From: Nesterenkonia pannonica
GTDB taxonomy: Bacteria; Actinomycetota; Actinomycetes; Actinomycetales; Micrococcaceae
Direction of reading: 5' to 3'
Length of the DNA: 64,000 nt
Assembly (NCBI RefSeq): GCF_019575955.1
Contig: NZ_CP080575.1
Location: 2,604,001 to 2,668,000 of the forward strand
A model generated the notes under the pieces. It saw only the letters and a program-made list of their open reading frames with translations. It was not told where the DNA came from and did no database searches. A program made the translations under genes and the position numbers. This document shows, in pieces, positions 32,531 through 42,786 of the stretch; the first letter of the stretch is position 1, and every line of letters begins with the position of its first letter.

Positions 32531-33105
32531 TCAGGGCCGAGCGAACTCTGCCCTGGCCCGGTCCACGGCGGGCCAGGTCGCGCAGGCGCGGAGATGATCG
32601 TTGAGCAGACCCATGGACTGCATGAACGCGAAGATCGTGGTGGGGCCGAGGAACGTCCATCCCCGGGCTTTGAGCTCCTTGGCCATGGCGACTGACGCGG
32701 GCGAGGTCGTCATGGCCTGCGCCTCGCCCAGCTCGTCCGAGCGGGGTTCATACGACCAGATGAAGGCCGCGAGGCTCCCTTCGTCTTCGACGAGCTCCTC
32801 GCAGCGGCGTGCATTGTTGATGATCGCCTCGATCTTGGACCTGTTCCGGACGATGCCCGCGTCAGCGAGGAGGCGCCCGACGTCGTCCTCCCCGAACCGC
32901 GCGACCGTCTCGGCGTGAAAACCTGCGAAGGCTGCTCGAAAATTCTCGCGCTTGCTGAGGATGGTTCGCCAGCTCAGGCCCGACTGGAAGCTCTCCAGGC
33001 AGAGCTTCTCGAAGAGTCTCCGGTCGTCTGCGACGGGAAACCCCATTCGGCGTCGTGGTACTCCCGCAGCTCAGGGGACTGCTCGGCCCAGGCGCAGCGG
33101 GTCAT
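32531..33105 (-). CDS. tag: DNA-3-methyladenine glycosylase I
   Basis: Excises 3-methyladenine from alkylated DNA. The family start MTRCAWAEQSPELREYHDAEWGFPVADDRRLFEKLCLE (restored across a lost G near 33047) is followed by SFQSGLSWRTILSKRENFRAAF, RNRSKIEAIINNAR and FLGPTTIFAFMQSMGLLNDH. The zinc-binding C-terminal His/Cys pair is visible as NDHLRACATW. About 190 residues, normal. Convergent with menB (41 bases between stops). ATG at 33103-33105 is chosen by family start. Confidence 0.9.
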
Positions 33106-33203
33106 CGAGCAGATCGTCGCGGCTTGCGGGGACTCGGAGCCATAGCGACAGGGTACTCAAGGATCATGCGGATATGACCCTGCAGAAGTTTTTTCGGACG
33201 ACG

Positions 33204-33233
33204 TGCAACCTTTCTCGTCCCGCGACGGTAGTC
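33204..33233 (+). promoter_or_regulatory. Possible ECF-type promoter upstream of the DUF4397 gene
   Basis: TGCAACC (33204-33210) followed after 15-16 bases by CGGTAGTC resembles the GGAACC/CGTN pattern of ECF sigma promoters. It lies 63 bases before the DUF4397 start, in a module that encodes its own ECF sigma factor. Pattern only; low confidence. Confidence 0.3.
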
Positions 33234-33296
33234 CTGATGTGAGCACAACAATGTGACCACAATCACTGCCACCAGGCACTAGCAAAGGACACGGTC

Positions 33297-34117
33297 ATGC
33301 GTAAATCATTGCCCCTCGCCGCCACTGCCGCTCTCGGTCTGGCAATTGTCGGAACTGCCGCACCTGCCCACGCAGACGAGCATGAAGACTCTGCCGCACA
33401 CCTCTCCGTTCTGCACGCCGTCCCCGACCTCCCGGTCGACGTCTATGTGGACGGTGACCTGACCCTCGACGACTTCATGCCCGGGGACCTCGCCGGACCT
33501 CTGGAGCTTCCGGTAGGCGACTATGAAGTCGCCATCACTGCGGCCGACGCCGAGGACGATTCCGACCCCGTCCTGGGCCCGGTGAGCGTCTCCTTGGATG
33601 AGGGCATGAACTACACCGCCGCCGCACACCTGGACGCTGACGGCGAGCCGACCGTGACTCCCTTCGTCAACGACACCTCCGACATCGCAGCGGGCGAGGG
33701 CCGCCTGACGGTCCGCCACACCGCCGCCGCCCCGAAGTGGACATCTGGGCCGACGGAGAGGTCGCCGTCGAGGCCCTCGCCAACCCCGATGAGGCGACCC
33801 TCGACCTTCCCGCAGGAAGCCTTGAGGCAGCCGTCTCACTCGCCGGTGAGAGCGACCCGGTCCTCGGTCCGCAGGCCCTGGACGTGGCGGAGGGCTCCAA
33901 CACCATCGTCTACGCCTGGGGCTCAGCCGAGGACGGAACCCTCGATCTGGCCACCCAGGTCGTCGACGGCATGCACTCGGCTCCGGACGGCGTGCCGACC
34001 GGCAACGTGCAGGTGCCCGGCCAGCAGTCGCAGCTCGCACTGATCGCAGGTGTGGGCCTGCTCGGACTCATGGGAGTAAGCGCCGCCGTGCTGGGCATCC
34101 GGCGAGCCCGCGCCTGA
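33297..34117 (+). CDS. DUF4397 cell-surface protein with signal peptide and C-terminal anchor
   Basis: A secretory signal (KSLPLAATAALGLAIVGTAAPAHA) precedes two DUF4397 repeats: HLSVLHAVPDLPVDVYVDG and, after a frame break near 33735, LTVRHTAAAPEVDIWADGE. The mature protein is very acidic. A C-terminal hydrophobic segment (LALIAGVGLLGLMGVSAAVLG) and IRRARA tail form a membrane or sorting-type anchor without a clear LPxTG. GTAAGC at about 34075 may be GCCGGC (AG for VS). It is one base away from the class F sortase ORF, then SigK and RskA, a pairing common in actinobacteria. Exact role unknown. Confidence 0.82.
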
Positions 34118-34118
34118 T

Positions 34119-34812
34119 ATGGGCGCTCGCCGATTCGCCGAGGCTCCGCGGGCAGCCGCAGCGCTCACCGCTGCGCTGCTGGGGGCAGCCTGCTCGCGGG
34201 CTGCTCCGCCGGTGCGGCCGAAGCCGACGGTGAGCGCCTCCCCTCCTCCCTGCCCCGGAGAGCTCGGTGCAGCCCATGAGCTCTTCGGGGCAGGGGCGAG
34301 AGGACCCTTCGGCAGAGGTGCCCGTGCAGTCGGCTTCCCTCGACGGCACGACGACCGCTGCTGCCGCACCTGTTCTGCTGGACTACCCGGACATCGATGC
34401 CGATATCCCGGTGCGCCCCTACGGCGTCTCCGCAGACGGTCAGATGGACGTCCCCGACGATGCGGCGGTTGCCGCCTGGTACCAGTTCGGCAAGACGCCT
34501 ACCGACGGTGTGGGCACCACCGTGATCGCCGCCCACGCAGGCTCCGAGGAGACCCCGATCGGTCCGCTCTACGCACTGACGGAGGCACGGCCCGGTGACG
34601 AGGTCACGGTCACCGACGAGGACGGCGAGGAGCACCGCTATGAGGTGTCGGAGGTCGAGCAGCTCGGCAAGGACGGCCTGGACTTCGCTCCCTTCTTCGA
34701 GCGCACCGGCGATCACCGATTGGTGATGATCACCTGCGGAGGCCAATGGATCGCGGAGGAGAGCAGTTATGCTGACAACGTCATAGTGATCGCCGAGCCT
34801 GTGCAGCGGTGA
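34119..34812 (+). CDS. Class F sortase, probable lipoprotein
   Basis: Transpeptidase-like domain of the actinobacterial class F type: DYPDIDADIPVRPYGVSADGQMDVPDD, catalytic His in VIAAHAGSEETPIGPLYAL, Cys in RLVMITCGG and the C-terminal YADNVIVIAEPV. The N-terminus is broken by lost C bases near 34190 and 34255; restored, it reads SLLAGCSAGAAEADG, a lipobox, so the enzyme may be lipid-anchored. It directly follows the DUF4397 gene (TGATATG). Its substrate is likely the neighbouring surface protein or a regulatory target; that is inference. Confidence 0.82.
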
Positions 34813-34877
34813 TGCGCATCGAGGTCCGCGCGCACCGCATCGCCGCACAGCTGCCGACGGGCGACTGAGGAGGCACT

Positions 34878-35411
34878 CTGGACAGGGAAAGCCTGGGAGC
34901 CAGGTTCGCAGTAAGCGACGAGGACGCCATGCGTGAGCTCTTTGCTGCGCACGGGTCGCTGATCTTCTCCCTGTGCCTGAGCGCCCTGCGTCACCGTCAG
35001 GACGCAGAGGACGCCGCGCAGCAGGTCTTCGTGCGCGCCTGGCGATTCCGGGAGTCCTATGATCCGGCCAAGCCGCCGGGAGCGTGGCTGACAGGGATTG
35101 CCCGACGAGTCATCACCGACACGTTCCACGCCCGCCAGCGGAACCAGCGATCAGCCGAAGTAAGCGGCGCCGCTTTTCTCCACGCGGCACCCGACCAGCC
35201 GATCGAGACCGTGGTGGACCAGGTGACGGTTCATCAGGCGATCAGTGAATTGGGACCGCCGCAGGATGAGATCCTCCGGATGGCCTACGGGCAGGACCTT
35301 CCGGTGCGGACCATCTCCGAGCGGCTGAGCATGCCGGTGGGGACCGTCAAATCGCACATGCACCGCGGGCTGGCCCGACTGCGCAGGACATTGGAGGTGA
35401 CTCATGACTGA
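34878..35411 (+). CDS. ECF RNA polymerase sigma factor, SigK-like
   Basis: Region 2: MRELFAAHGSLIFSLCLSALRHRQDAEDAAQQVFVRAW; region 4: LGPPQDEILRMAYGQDLPVRTISERLSMPVGTVKSHMHRGLARLRRTL. About 177 residues. The start is unclear: in frame, CTG at 34878 follows AGGAGG by 5 bases, ATG at 34929 would lose part of region 2; a lost T making TTG is possible. Stop overlaps the anti-sigma start (ATGACTGA), so the pair is co-translated. GTAAGC at about 34911 and 35162 probably reads GCCGGC, giving FAAGDEDA. Confidence 0.88.
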   Translation: MDRESLGARFAVSDEDAMRELFAAHGSLIFSLCLSALRHRQDAEDAAQQVFVRAWRFRESYDPAKPPGAWLTGIARRVITDTFHARQRNQRSAEVSGAAFLHAAPDQPIETVVDQVTVHQAISELGPPQDEILRMAYGQDLPVRTISERLSMPVGTVKSHMHRGLARLRRTLEVTHD

Positions 35412-36268
35412 CCATCAGCACAGCGAGGAGACCTTCGCCGCCGAGGGCCACCTCACCGACGCCGCGCTCGCCGCCGCAGCCTCCGGGTCCGCCGGCGCCT
35501 GGGACGGCCTGGACCACACCGCTGCCGAAGGTCATCTGCAGCGGTGCCCCTGTGCGCTGGCCAGGTCACAGCCACGCACCGCGTCATCACGGCACTAGCA
35601 GTGCCCAGCCCGCTGGAATCAGCGCCCGAGGGCCTGTGGGATCGCATCGCCGAGGAGCTTCAGATCAGCCCCGCCGCTGGTGAGGACGCCGAGTCCGCCC
35701 ACGGCGTATCTGCAGCCCGCGGGGCCCCTGCCGGAGGCTCGGAGGCCTCCCACCACGACCGCATCGCGACCGTGCATCAGCTGAGGCCACGCCGTACGGC
35801 GAGCTCGCGATGGATGCCGGTTCTGGCAGCGGCCGCAGCGGGACTCATAGTCGGCGGGGCCGCAGTGACGCTGTGGGTCAATGCCGTCGAAGAGGAGGAG
35901 CAGCCGCCTGCGGCTGATGCGCCGGCCGTGGTCGGAGGCGCCTCACTGGAGCCTGTGGCGAGCGACGACCTCACCGGTGAGGCACAGATGGTCGACCGCG
36001 GAGACAGGGTGCTCGAACTGACGGTGGACCTCAGCGGGACCGCAGATCCAGCCGACGGCTACTTTGAGGTCTGGCTCCGCGACGAGGAGGCCAGCCAGCT
36101 GATCTCCTGGGCGCTGCAACGGCAGAGTCCACCACGCTCCAGGTCCCGGTAAGCATCGACCTTTCGGAGTACCCGATCGTGGACGTCTCGCACGAGCACT
36201 TCGACGGCGATCCCAACCACAGCGGGACAACCCTGGCGGCCGGTCCGATGGAGGGCGCCGACGAGTAG
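35404..36268 (+). CDS. Anti-sigma factor, RskA family
   Basis: Cytoplasmic N-terminal zinc-finger-like region (H..C-x2-C in EGHLQRCPLCAGQ after restoring a base near 35550), a single membrane helix (MPVLAAAAAGLIVGGAAVTLWV) and an extracytoplasmic RskA domain with VDLSGTADPADGYFEVWLRDEEASQLISLG and IDLSEYPIVDVSHEHFDGDPNHSG. A frame break lies near 36105. At 36149-36154 GTAAGC gives VPVSIDL where the family has PAGIDL. It should sequester the adjacent sigma factor until cleaved by regulated proteolysis. Confidence 0.88.
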
Positions 36269-36284
36269 GGTAGGCGGCTGATCC

Positions 36285-37327
36285 TCAGCCTCCCTGCCGC
36301 TGCTGTGCGGTGTGGATGCGCTCGATGATCGCCATCACCTCAGCCGATTCCCTGGGATCGACGGGCAGGGGTCCACCCGCAGGAGTGCATCGGCAAGAAG
36401 CGTGTAGAAGGCGGGGTACTGGCCCGCAGGGCTCGACGCGCTGGTCGGACTCACCCGCGCCGAGCGTTCCCCATGACTCTTGGGGCTCGAGGCCGTAGTC
36501 GGCGTCGGTGACCGCGCCATGCGGCTTTGAGGAAGCCCTCCTGGGAGTCGAGACCCCACTTCGTATAGGCGGCCTTCGAGCCGATGACGTGGAATCTCAG
36601 GCCCATTCGTGGGGCAAGCCCGTTCATCGACAGGTGGGACCTTGTCCCTGACGTGTGCTCGAGCGCTACGAAGACGTCGTCGTCGGCAGCCCGCCGGGGC
36701 GGTGGGTCGTCACTTCAGCGGTGACTTCGGCGACCGGCCCGAAGAGCTGCAGAGCCTGGTCGATCAGGTGCGGCCCGAGGTCATAGAGGATCCCGCCGCC
36801 CTGTTCGACGGTGGACTCCGCCTTCCAGGACTTCGTCAGCTCCGGCTTCCACCATTCGAACCGGGACTCGAAGCGGCGGACGCTGCCCAGTAAGCCGTCG
36901 TCGATCAGTCGGCGCAGGGTGAGGAAGTCTGCATCCCACCGCCGGTTCTGGAAGACCGTGAGCGGCACTCCCAGGCGCTCGGCCTGGGCCACGAGTGCGG
37001 ATCCTTCCGCTGCATCAAGGACGAAGGGTTTGTCCACCACCACTGCAATGCCGCGGTCCAGCGCCTCAGCGGCCAGTGGCGCGTGCGATGCCGGAGGGTT
37101 CCGATGATGACGAGATCGAGCTCCATGGACCACAGCTGCGACGGGTCGGGGACCACTTTCGCCTCAGGGTGCTGCTGCCGGGCCAGCTGAGACCGCTCCG
37201 GGTTCCCGGTGACGATCGCGTCGATGCGGTACTCGTCGTCGGCCGCAACCGGGGGCCCGTGGAACACCTGCCCTGCCAGGCCGAAGCCGATCAGTGCGGT
37301 GCGCAGCGGCGCAGTCCTCGTGGTCAT
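36285..37327 (-). CDS. Gfo/Idh/MocA-family oxidoreductase
   Basis: NAD(P)-dependent sugar or inositol dehydrogenase-like protein, ~348 residues. Rossmann motif ALIGFGLAGQVFHGPP, the EKP-type motif here DKPFVLDAAEGSALV, and TVFQNRRWDADFLTLRRLIDDG; C-terminal domain with GGGILYDLGPHLIDQALQLFG. Breaks near 37100, 36680, 36530 and 36380; the restored end reads MAIIERIHTAQQRQGG. GCTTAC at 36890-36895 gives GLLG for the usual GRLG. Substrate unknown. Its stop is 17 bases from the convergent anti-sigma stop. Confidence 0.85.
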
Positions 37328-37344
37328 GTGATGGTCCTCTCTGA

Positions 37345-38533
37345 TCAGCGAGTCAGCCCTGGCTCGAGCCTACCCTCCTGATCCTCGCCGATGACCTGCG
37401 GCATGAGCGCGGGAGGATGTTTGTCACCGGCGTAGGGCAGTTCGGGGACGCTCTCTGCCGCAAGGAGCCGCTCGGGCGGAGCAGCCGAGGGCGTCAGTCG
37501 GTGCGTGGAGTGCCCGCAGCGTGCTGCTCAACTGCTTAAGCCAGACCTGCTTCAGGACGTCGGCCCAGGTGATGACCCCTGTGAATCGCTCATCGGTCCG
37601 GACGACGACGAGCTGCTCGCTGTTCTCACGCATTCTCCGGAACACCTCATACACCGAGGTTCCCGCCTCCACGGCGAGAGCGGGGCGCGCGAACCCCTCA
37701 GTAAGCTCGTCCCCTTCCGCTTGGAGCGTGTCCCTGACGTGGACGACCATGGGGGACGCGGATGCCTCCGGGCCGATGAGGATCCTGAGGTGGCCGCTCG
37801 TCTGCGCGGCACGCTGAACGTCCGCTGCCGTCGCTGCGGTAGGCACCTGGGTCGGAGCACCGCTGCGTGTGGCCAGCACATCGTCGACGGTGAGAGATTC
37901 CAGCCCGATGAAGCGTGCCATCTGAGAGCCTGCATCCACGTCCAGCACACCGGCCTGAGTGGAGTCCTCCACCAGCTGACGGATGGTCTCGGAGTCATAG
38001 CCTGCCGCCGCTGCGCGGTTGATCGGCTCCACTCCGGCTGCAGAGACGAGCCTGTTCGCCATGCTGTTGATCCAGGTCAGCAGCGGCCTGAACAGTCCGA
38101 TGAAGGCCCAGTAAGCAGCGCAATGACGCGAGCTGCACGCTCAGGATGCGCGATGGCCCACGACTTCGGCGTCATCTCACCCACCACAAGGTGGAGGAAG
38201 GTCACCAGAACGAGAGCCAGGCCGAACGCTGCGGCGTCAGCCATCCACGGCGAGAACCCCATGCGTCGAACATGGGCGTCATGGCGTAGTGAACCATAAG
38301 CTTCGTGACGGCGCCGAGGGCGAAGGTGCACGCCGTGATGCCCAGCTGCGCACCGGCAAGCATGATGGTGAGCTCGTTGAGGCTTCGCACGGCTGCCCGC
38401 GAGGACGCGCTCGAGGGGCAGCGTCCTCCAGGCGGTGCCGCCGTGCCGCAAGCAGGGAGAATTCGATGATGACGAAGAAGGCAGAGAGGACGATCAGCCC
38501 CGCCGTGATCGCGATGACGCTCAGTGCGCTCAT
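37345..38533 (-). CDS. CorC/HlyC-like CNNM transporter domain protein with CBS pair (downstream copy)
   Basis: DUF21/CNNM membrane domain (IAITAGLIVLSAFFVIIEFSLLAAR, LNELTIMLAGAQLGITACTFALGAVTKLM, GEMTPKSWAIAHPE) followed by two CBS domains (VDDVLATRSG..., RRMRENSEQLVVVRTDERFTGVITWADVLKQVW). Breaks near 38420, 38250, 38100, 37500 and 37455; the true end reads VIGEDQEGRLEPGLTR. GCTTAAGC at 37534-37541 replaces GCCGGC in VWPAV. The start ATG overlaps the stop of the sister gene (ATGA). Relatives are linked to Mg2+/Co2+ or Na+ transport. Confidence 0.85.
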
Positions 38534-39904
38534 CGAGGACCCTCCGACTCAGTGCTCTGCCCGGACCTGATCGACAGGGCCAGCCGGTGCGGAACGTGCC
38601 GATCAATGCTCAGGACAGTGACACGCAGCTCGCGCGTCAAGACCTCATCCTCGTCGTAGTCGGAGGACGCCAGCGGCATCTCGAGCGTGACAGTCTCACC
38701 GACGTCCAGAAGGTCCCCAGCGTGGCTCAGCAGCAGTCCGGAGAGCGTCTCGTAGTCCCCTGGGGCAGGTCGCAGCCCAAGCGTCGCTCCACCTCGTCGA
38801 GGTGGACGTCGGCATGGGCCTGCCAGCTCCCGGCGGAGATTTCGATGAGATCCTCGGGCTCCTCATCGTCATGCTCGTCCGTGATCTCGCCGAAGATCTC
38901 CTCGGCTAAGTCCTCCACCGTCACGATTCCGGCGAACCCCCGTACTCGTCAATGACGCAGGCCATGGCCGAGGTGCTGCTCTCCAACTTCTTCACCGCTT
39001 CCGGCAGAGGCATGACGGTCGGGACGATCACCGGCTCACGCATCAGCTCTGTGACAGCAGAGCTGTCGGGGAGGGCCGAGGTGAGGAGGTCCAGGAGGTG
39101 GACGACGCCGATGGGCTGGTCATCTGCATCCACGACCGGGTACCGGGTATGCCCGTCGGCCATCAGTGTGCGCACCTCGCCGACGGTGGTCCGAGGCTGG
39201 ACGCTGTCGGCCCGCGAGCGCGGGATCATGGCGTGCTCCACATCGTGCTGCGGGAAGTCCAGCACGCGATCCAGCGCCAGGTACATCTCTTCCGGGAGCT
39301 CTCCGGCGACTCGGGAGCTCGCGACGATGTATTCGAGGTCTTCGGCGGTGGCGCGGGTGTCCACGTCATGCACGGGCTCGACGCGCATCAGTCTCAGCAG
39401 CGCGTTCGCTGCGACGTCGAAGACGCTGATGAGCCACCCGAACACCAGAAGGTAGGCCCTGGTCGATCTCGCCATGCCCTTCGCCAGGGGTCCGGGGTTG
39501 GCAATGGCGTAGTTCTTCGGAAACAGCTCTCCGAAGATCATCTGCACCACCGTGGAGACCGCGAGAGCGAGCGTTGTTCCCACCCCGATGCTGACTGCCG
39601 CAGGAACGCCTGCACCGCCGAACAGCACCCCCAGCGAGCGGCCGATGAGGGGCTCGGCGACTGTTCCGACGAGCAGGCCGGTGACAGTGATCCCGAGCTG
39701 CGCCCCGGAAAGCATGAAGGACGTTCGGCGTGTGACGTTCAGTGCCCGGGCGGCTGAGCGGTCACCGGCTGCGGCCTGGGCGCGCAGCTTGTTCCGATCC
39801 ACCGACATGTAGGCGAATTCCTGAGCGACGAAGTAACCATTCGCCGCAATGATGAACAACGTGAGAATGACTCCTGCGAGAAGAGTCAGCAATGCAGTCA
39901 GCAT
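38530..39904 (-). CDS. CorC/HlyC-like CNNM protein with CBS and transporter-associated domains (upstream copy)
   Basis: Full hemolysin-C-like architecture: DUF21 domain (VILTLFIIAANGYFVAQEFAYMSVDR, SGAQLGITVTGLLVGTVAEPLIG, FGELFPKNYAIANP), CBS pair ([59 protein letters not shown]) and a C-terminal CorC_HlyC domain ending STESEGPR. Breaks near 38930 and 38750. About 455 residues. Paired head-to-tail with a second copy, as usual in actinobacteria. ATG 39902-39904. An 18-base palindrome lies 28 bases upstream. Confidence 0.88.
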
Positions 39905-39932
39905 GGATTATTCGCTGACGTGCGTTGATCAA

Positions 39933-39950
39933 TTTCCACTGAAGTGGAAA
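39933..39950. promoter_or_regulatory. Palindrome TTTCCACT-GA-AGTGGAAA upstream of the CorC pair
   Basis: Exact 8+2+8 inverted repeat between the divergent CorC-like operon and menE, 29 bases from the CorC start and about 150 bases from menE. No T tract follows and no gene ends here, so an operator is more likely than a terminator. The binding protein is unknown. Confidence 0.5.
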
Positions 39951-40099
39951 CACCTCCTGAGCGATGTGACCTGAACACTCCACATCATAAGCTCCCGTAT
40001 GGGGCTCCGCCACACGCCTGCGAGTGGCGAGACTCTGATGAGCCGAGCAGCTCGCAGGCTCCGCACAGCGTCGCGCCGAGGTGCGGATACTCTGGTCGC

Positions 40100-41271
40100 A
40101 TGAATGGTTGGGCAGATCGGCTCCTCCACGCCGTGGACGAGGCGCTGAACGATGACTCCCAGGCCCTCGAGCTCCTTCCGTCTCAGCCGGGGCAGCATCC
40201 GTCGTGGATGCCTCGCCGGGACGCCGCGGCTCACGGTGCCGCTGCCGTGGTCCGCACCTCAGGGTCCACCGGCACCCCCAAAGAGACCCTCCTTCCGGCC
40301 GATGCTCTCCGCGCCTCTGCCGCGATGACTGCCCAGGCCCTCGGCGGGCATGGACAGTGGCTGCTCACTCTGCAGCCCTCCTACGTGGCCGGACTGGCGG
40401 TCCTTACCCGCTCACTGGTCGCAGGCACGGCGCCGGTCCCGCTCCTGGAGCGCACCACCGATCCCAGCGCGTTCGTCTCCGCGGCCGGACGCCTCACCGC
40501 GGAGCGCCGCTTCGTCTCCTGGTTCCCACCCAGCTCCAGCGGCTCCTCGAGGAGGCAGACCCCCAGCGGAGGATGACGAGCCAGCACAAGCACGGCCCTG
40601 AGGAGCTGCTGGAGGTGCTGCGCAGCTTCAGCGCAGTCCTGCTGGGAGGCGCCCCACCTCCCCGGAGCTGTTCGACCGCGCTCAGGACCTCGGCATCAGC
40701 GTGGTGCGCACCTACGGGATGGCCGAGACATGCGGCGGGTGCGTCTACGACGGGACCCCCTGCCGGGCGTCACGATGGAGACCGATAATGAGGGCCGGGT
40801 CCTGCTCTCCGGCCCCAGGTGGCCCTCGGGTACACCGACCCGGACCTCACCGCCGAGAAGTTCGACTCTCCCACCCCCGGTGCCCGCAGATTCCGCACCG
40901 ACGACATCGGCACCATCCGACAGAACACCCTGAGCATCACGGGCCGGGTCGACGACGTCATCAACACCGGCGGGGTCAAAGTCTCAGCCGCCCAGATCCA
41001 ACAGGTCCTCCAGCGTCAGCCCCAGGTCACAGACGCGTTCGTCGTAAGCGTCGCCGACCCGGAGTGGGGCCAGAAGGTGTGCGCCGCCGTCGTCCTCTCG
41101 CACGTCAGCCGCACCCACCCATCGATCGCTTCCCTCAACGATGCCGTCCGTGAAGAGCTCGGCGCTGCGGCCGTGCCCAAGCACTATGAACTGGTGAGCA
41201 CCCTGCCCCAGCTTCCCAACGGAAAGCCCGACCGCCAGCAGCTGCTGACCCTCCTGCAGTCCGGGGACTGA
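40100..41271 (+). CDS. menE: o-Succinylbenzoate-CoA ligase MenE
   Basis: Acyl-adenylate-forming enzyme, short actinobacterial form of ~390 residues. ATP-binding loop RTSGSTGTPKETLL, then LTLQPSYVAGLAVLTRSLVAG, TYGMAETCGGCVYDG, the hinge TGRVDDVINTGGVKVSAAQI and the C-terminal catalytic Lys in LPQLPNGKPDRQQLL. Breaks near 40525, 40660, 40760 and 40825. GTAAGC at 41044-41049 gives FVVSVADPEWG where AGVxDPEWG is expected. ATG at 40100. Confidence 0.9.
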
Positions 41272-41373
41272 ATCCGATCCACTGCGCGTTCGGAGGCAAT
41301 GCGCCATACTTTTGGGGTTCCCCAGGCGGCACAGGCCGTCAGCATCGAGGCATCACAACGAGTTGGAGGCTCA

Positions 41374-42353
41374 GTGGCGACAGTGAAGCAGTGGGCGGCC
41401 GGAGCCCGGCCCCGGACTCTTCCGATGGCGGTGGCGCCCGTGCTCATCGGCGCGTCAGCAGGGCTCGCTCAGGAGATCAGGGTCGGATGGTTCGCCGAGG
41501 CTCCGCTCTCAGGGGCAGACTATTCCCCTGAGAGCCCTGCTGCAGGAATCTATGCCGTCCAGTGGGCTGCTGCCCTTCTCGCCCTGGTCGTCTCGTTGGC
41601 CCTGCAGGTCGGCGTGAACTACGCGAACGACTACTCGGACGGAATCCGCGGCACCGACGACGCCCGGGTGGGCCCGCTGCGGCTCACCGGGTCCGGCGCG
41701 GCGCGGCCTGCCCGGGTGAAGCGGGCCGCCTTCCTGAGCTTCGGCGTCGCCGGGGCGGCAGGTCTGGGCATTGTTCTGCTCACCGGCCACTGGTGGCTCA
41801 TCGCGGCCGGAGTGGTGTGCATCCTCGCCGCCTGGTGGTACACCGGCGGGAGCAGGCCCTACGGCTACATGGGGCTGGGCGAGATCATGGTGTTCATCTT
41901 CTTCGGCCTGGTCGCCACAGCCGGAACGGCATTCGCCGTCGTGGAAGCCGCCTCAGCCCAGGGGCCGCAGTCAGCTTCCCGCACGAGGTGTGGATCGGAG
42001 CCGTCGGCCACGGCCTGATCGCCTCAGCCCTGCTGATGGCGAACAACATCCGCGACGTCCCTACAGACCGCGAGTCGGGGAAGCTGACGCTGGCGGTGCG
42101 CATCGGCGACAGGCGCGCCCGCGGCGCCTACGTCGCCATGCTCGGACTCCCGTTCCTGCTTCCCCTCGTCCTTGTCCCGAGCAGTGCGGCGTTTCTGATT
42201 CCCGTCGCCCTTCTCATCAGCTGCCTGCCCGCCGGGCGGCGCATTCTGGACCCCTCGGTGACGGGGCCCGCGCTGATACCCGTCCTGCAGCAGACCTCCC
42301 TCGTCGGACTGGCGTTCGCCGCCTCGTTCTCTGCGGCGCTCCTCCTGAGCTGA
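41374..42353 (+). CDS. menA: 1,4-Dihydroxy-2-naphthoate polyprenyltransferase MenA
   Basis: UbiA-family membrane prenyltransferase that attaches the polyprenyl tail in menaquinone synthesis. First Asp-rich motif VNYANDYSDGIRGTDD and second NNIRDVPTDRESGKLTLAVRIG; about eight membrane helices between and after. The start GTG at 41374 (VATVKQWAAGARPRTLP) has GGAGG in front. One frame break near 41970. About 325 residues. Follows menE by 102 bases and is closed by a terminator at 42368. Confidence 0.93.
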
Positions 42354-42367
42354 ACGCCCAGTGCGCA

Positions 42368-42411
42368 GAGGAAGACCCCGGCGGGATCACGTCCCAGCCG
42401 GGGCCTTCCTC
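42368..42411. terminator. Hairpin terminator after menA
   Basis: GAGGAAG-a-CCCCGGC (42368-42382) pairs with GCCGGGG-c-CTTCCTC (42397-42411): 14 pairs, one mismatch, 14-base loop. It starts 15 bases after the menA stop and also faces the end of the minus-strand small membrane gene. Confidence 0.7.
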
Positions 42412-42455
42412 TCATACTGCTCCTGCCCTGTGGGTCAGGGATGCTGGTCAGGCTG

Positions 42456-42680
42456 TCAGGCCTTGTTCATCGCAGCGACGATGATGGCGATGATTCCGCC
42501 GATCACCGGGAAGATGAGTGCCAGAATCGTCAGCAGGATCTTCGGCACGGTGCCGAGCGCTGATTTCCACACCATCACAACAGCGATGATGAAGACGATC
42601 AGACCGATGATGCCGACGCCGCCCAGCAGCCCGCCATCGGCAGCGGCGAGAGTGGTTCCGGCGAGCAGTGCTTCAGCCAT
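42456..42680 (-). CDS. 74-residue two-helix membrane protein
   Basis: Intact ORF: MAEALLAGTTLAAADGG, a helix GVGIIGLIVFIIAVVMVWKS, a linker ALGTVPKI and a second helix LLTILALIFPVIGGIIAIIV. The FPVIGGI pattern resembles the phospholipase D N-terminal (PLDc_N) membrane segment seen also in the next gene. ATG at 42678-42680 with AGGAG upstream. Function unknown. Confidence 0.65.
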   Translation of the reverse strand: MAEALLAGTTLAAADGGLLGGVGIIGLIVFIIAVVMVWKSALGTVPKILLTILALIFPVIGGIIAIIVAAMNKA

Positions 42681-42786
42681 AGTGGGTGCAACTCCTTAGA
42701 TGCGTTGTTCATGTACTGAACGTGAGCATGGCATTCTGCCCTTAGTGCCAGTTGACCGAATGCTGAAGGATGCCTGAGCGCTGGGT

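Noticed and set aside
38904..38912. GGCTAAGTCC in the upstream CorC-like gene as a GCCGGC miscall
   Set aside because: The frame and the residues VEDLAEE are already right, and GCCGGC would spoil them; it may be a genuine TTA codon or another error.
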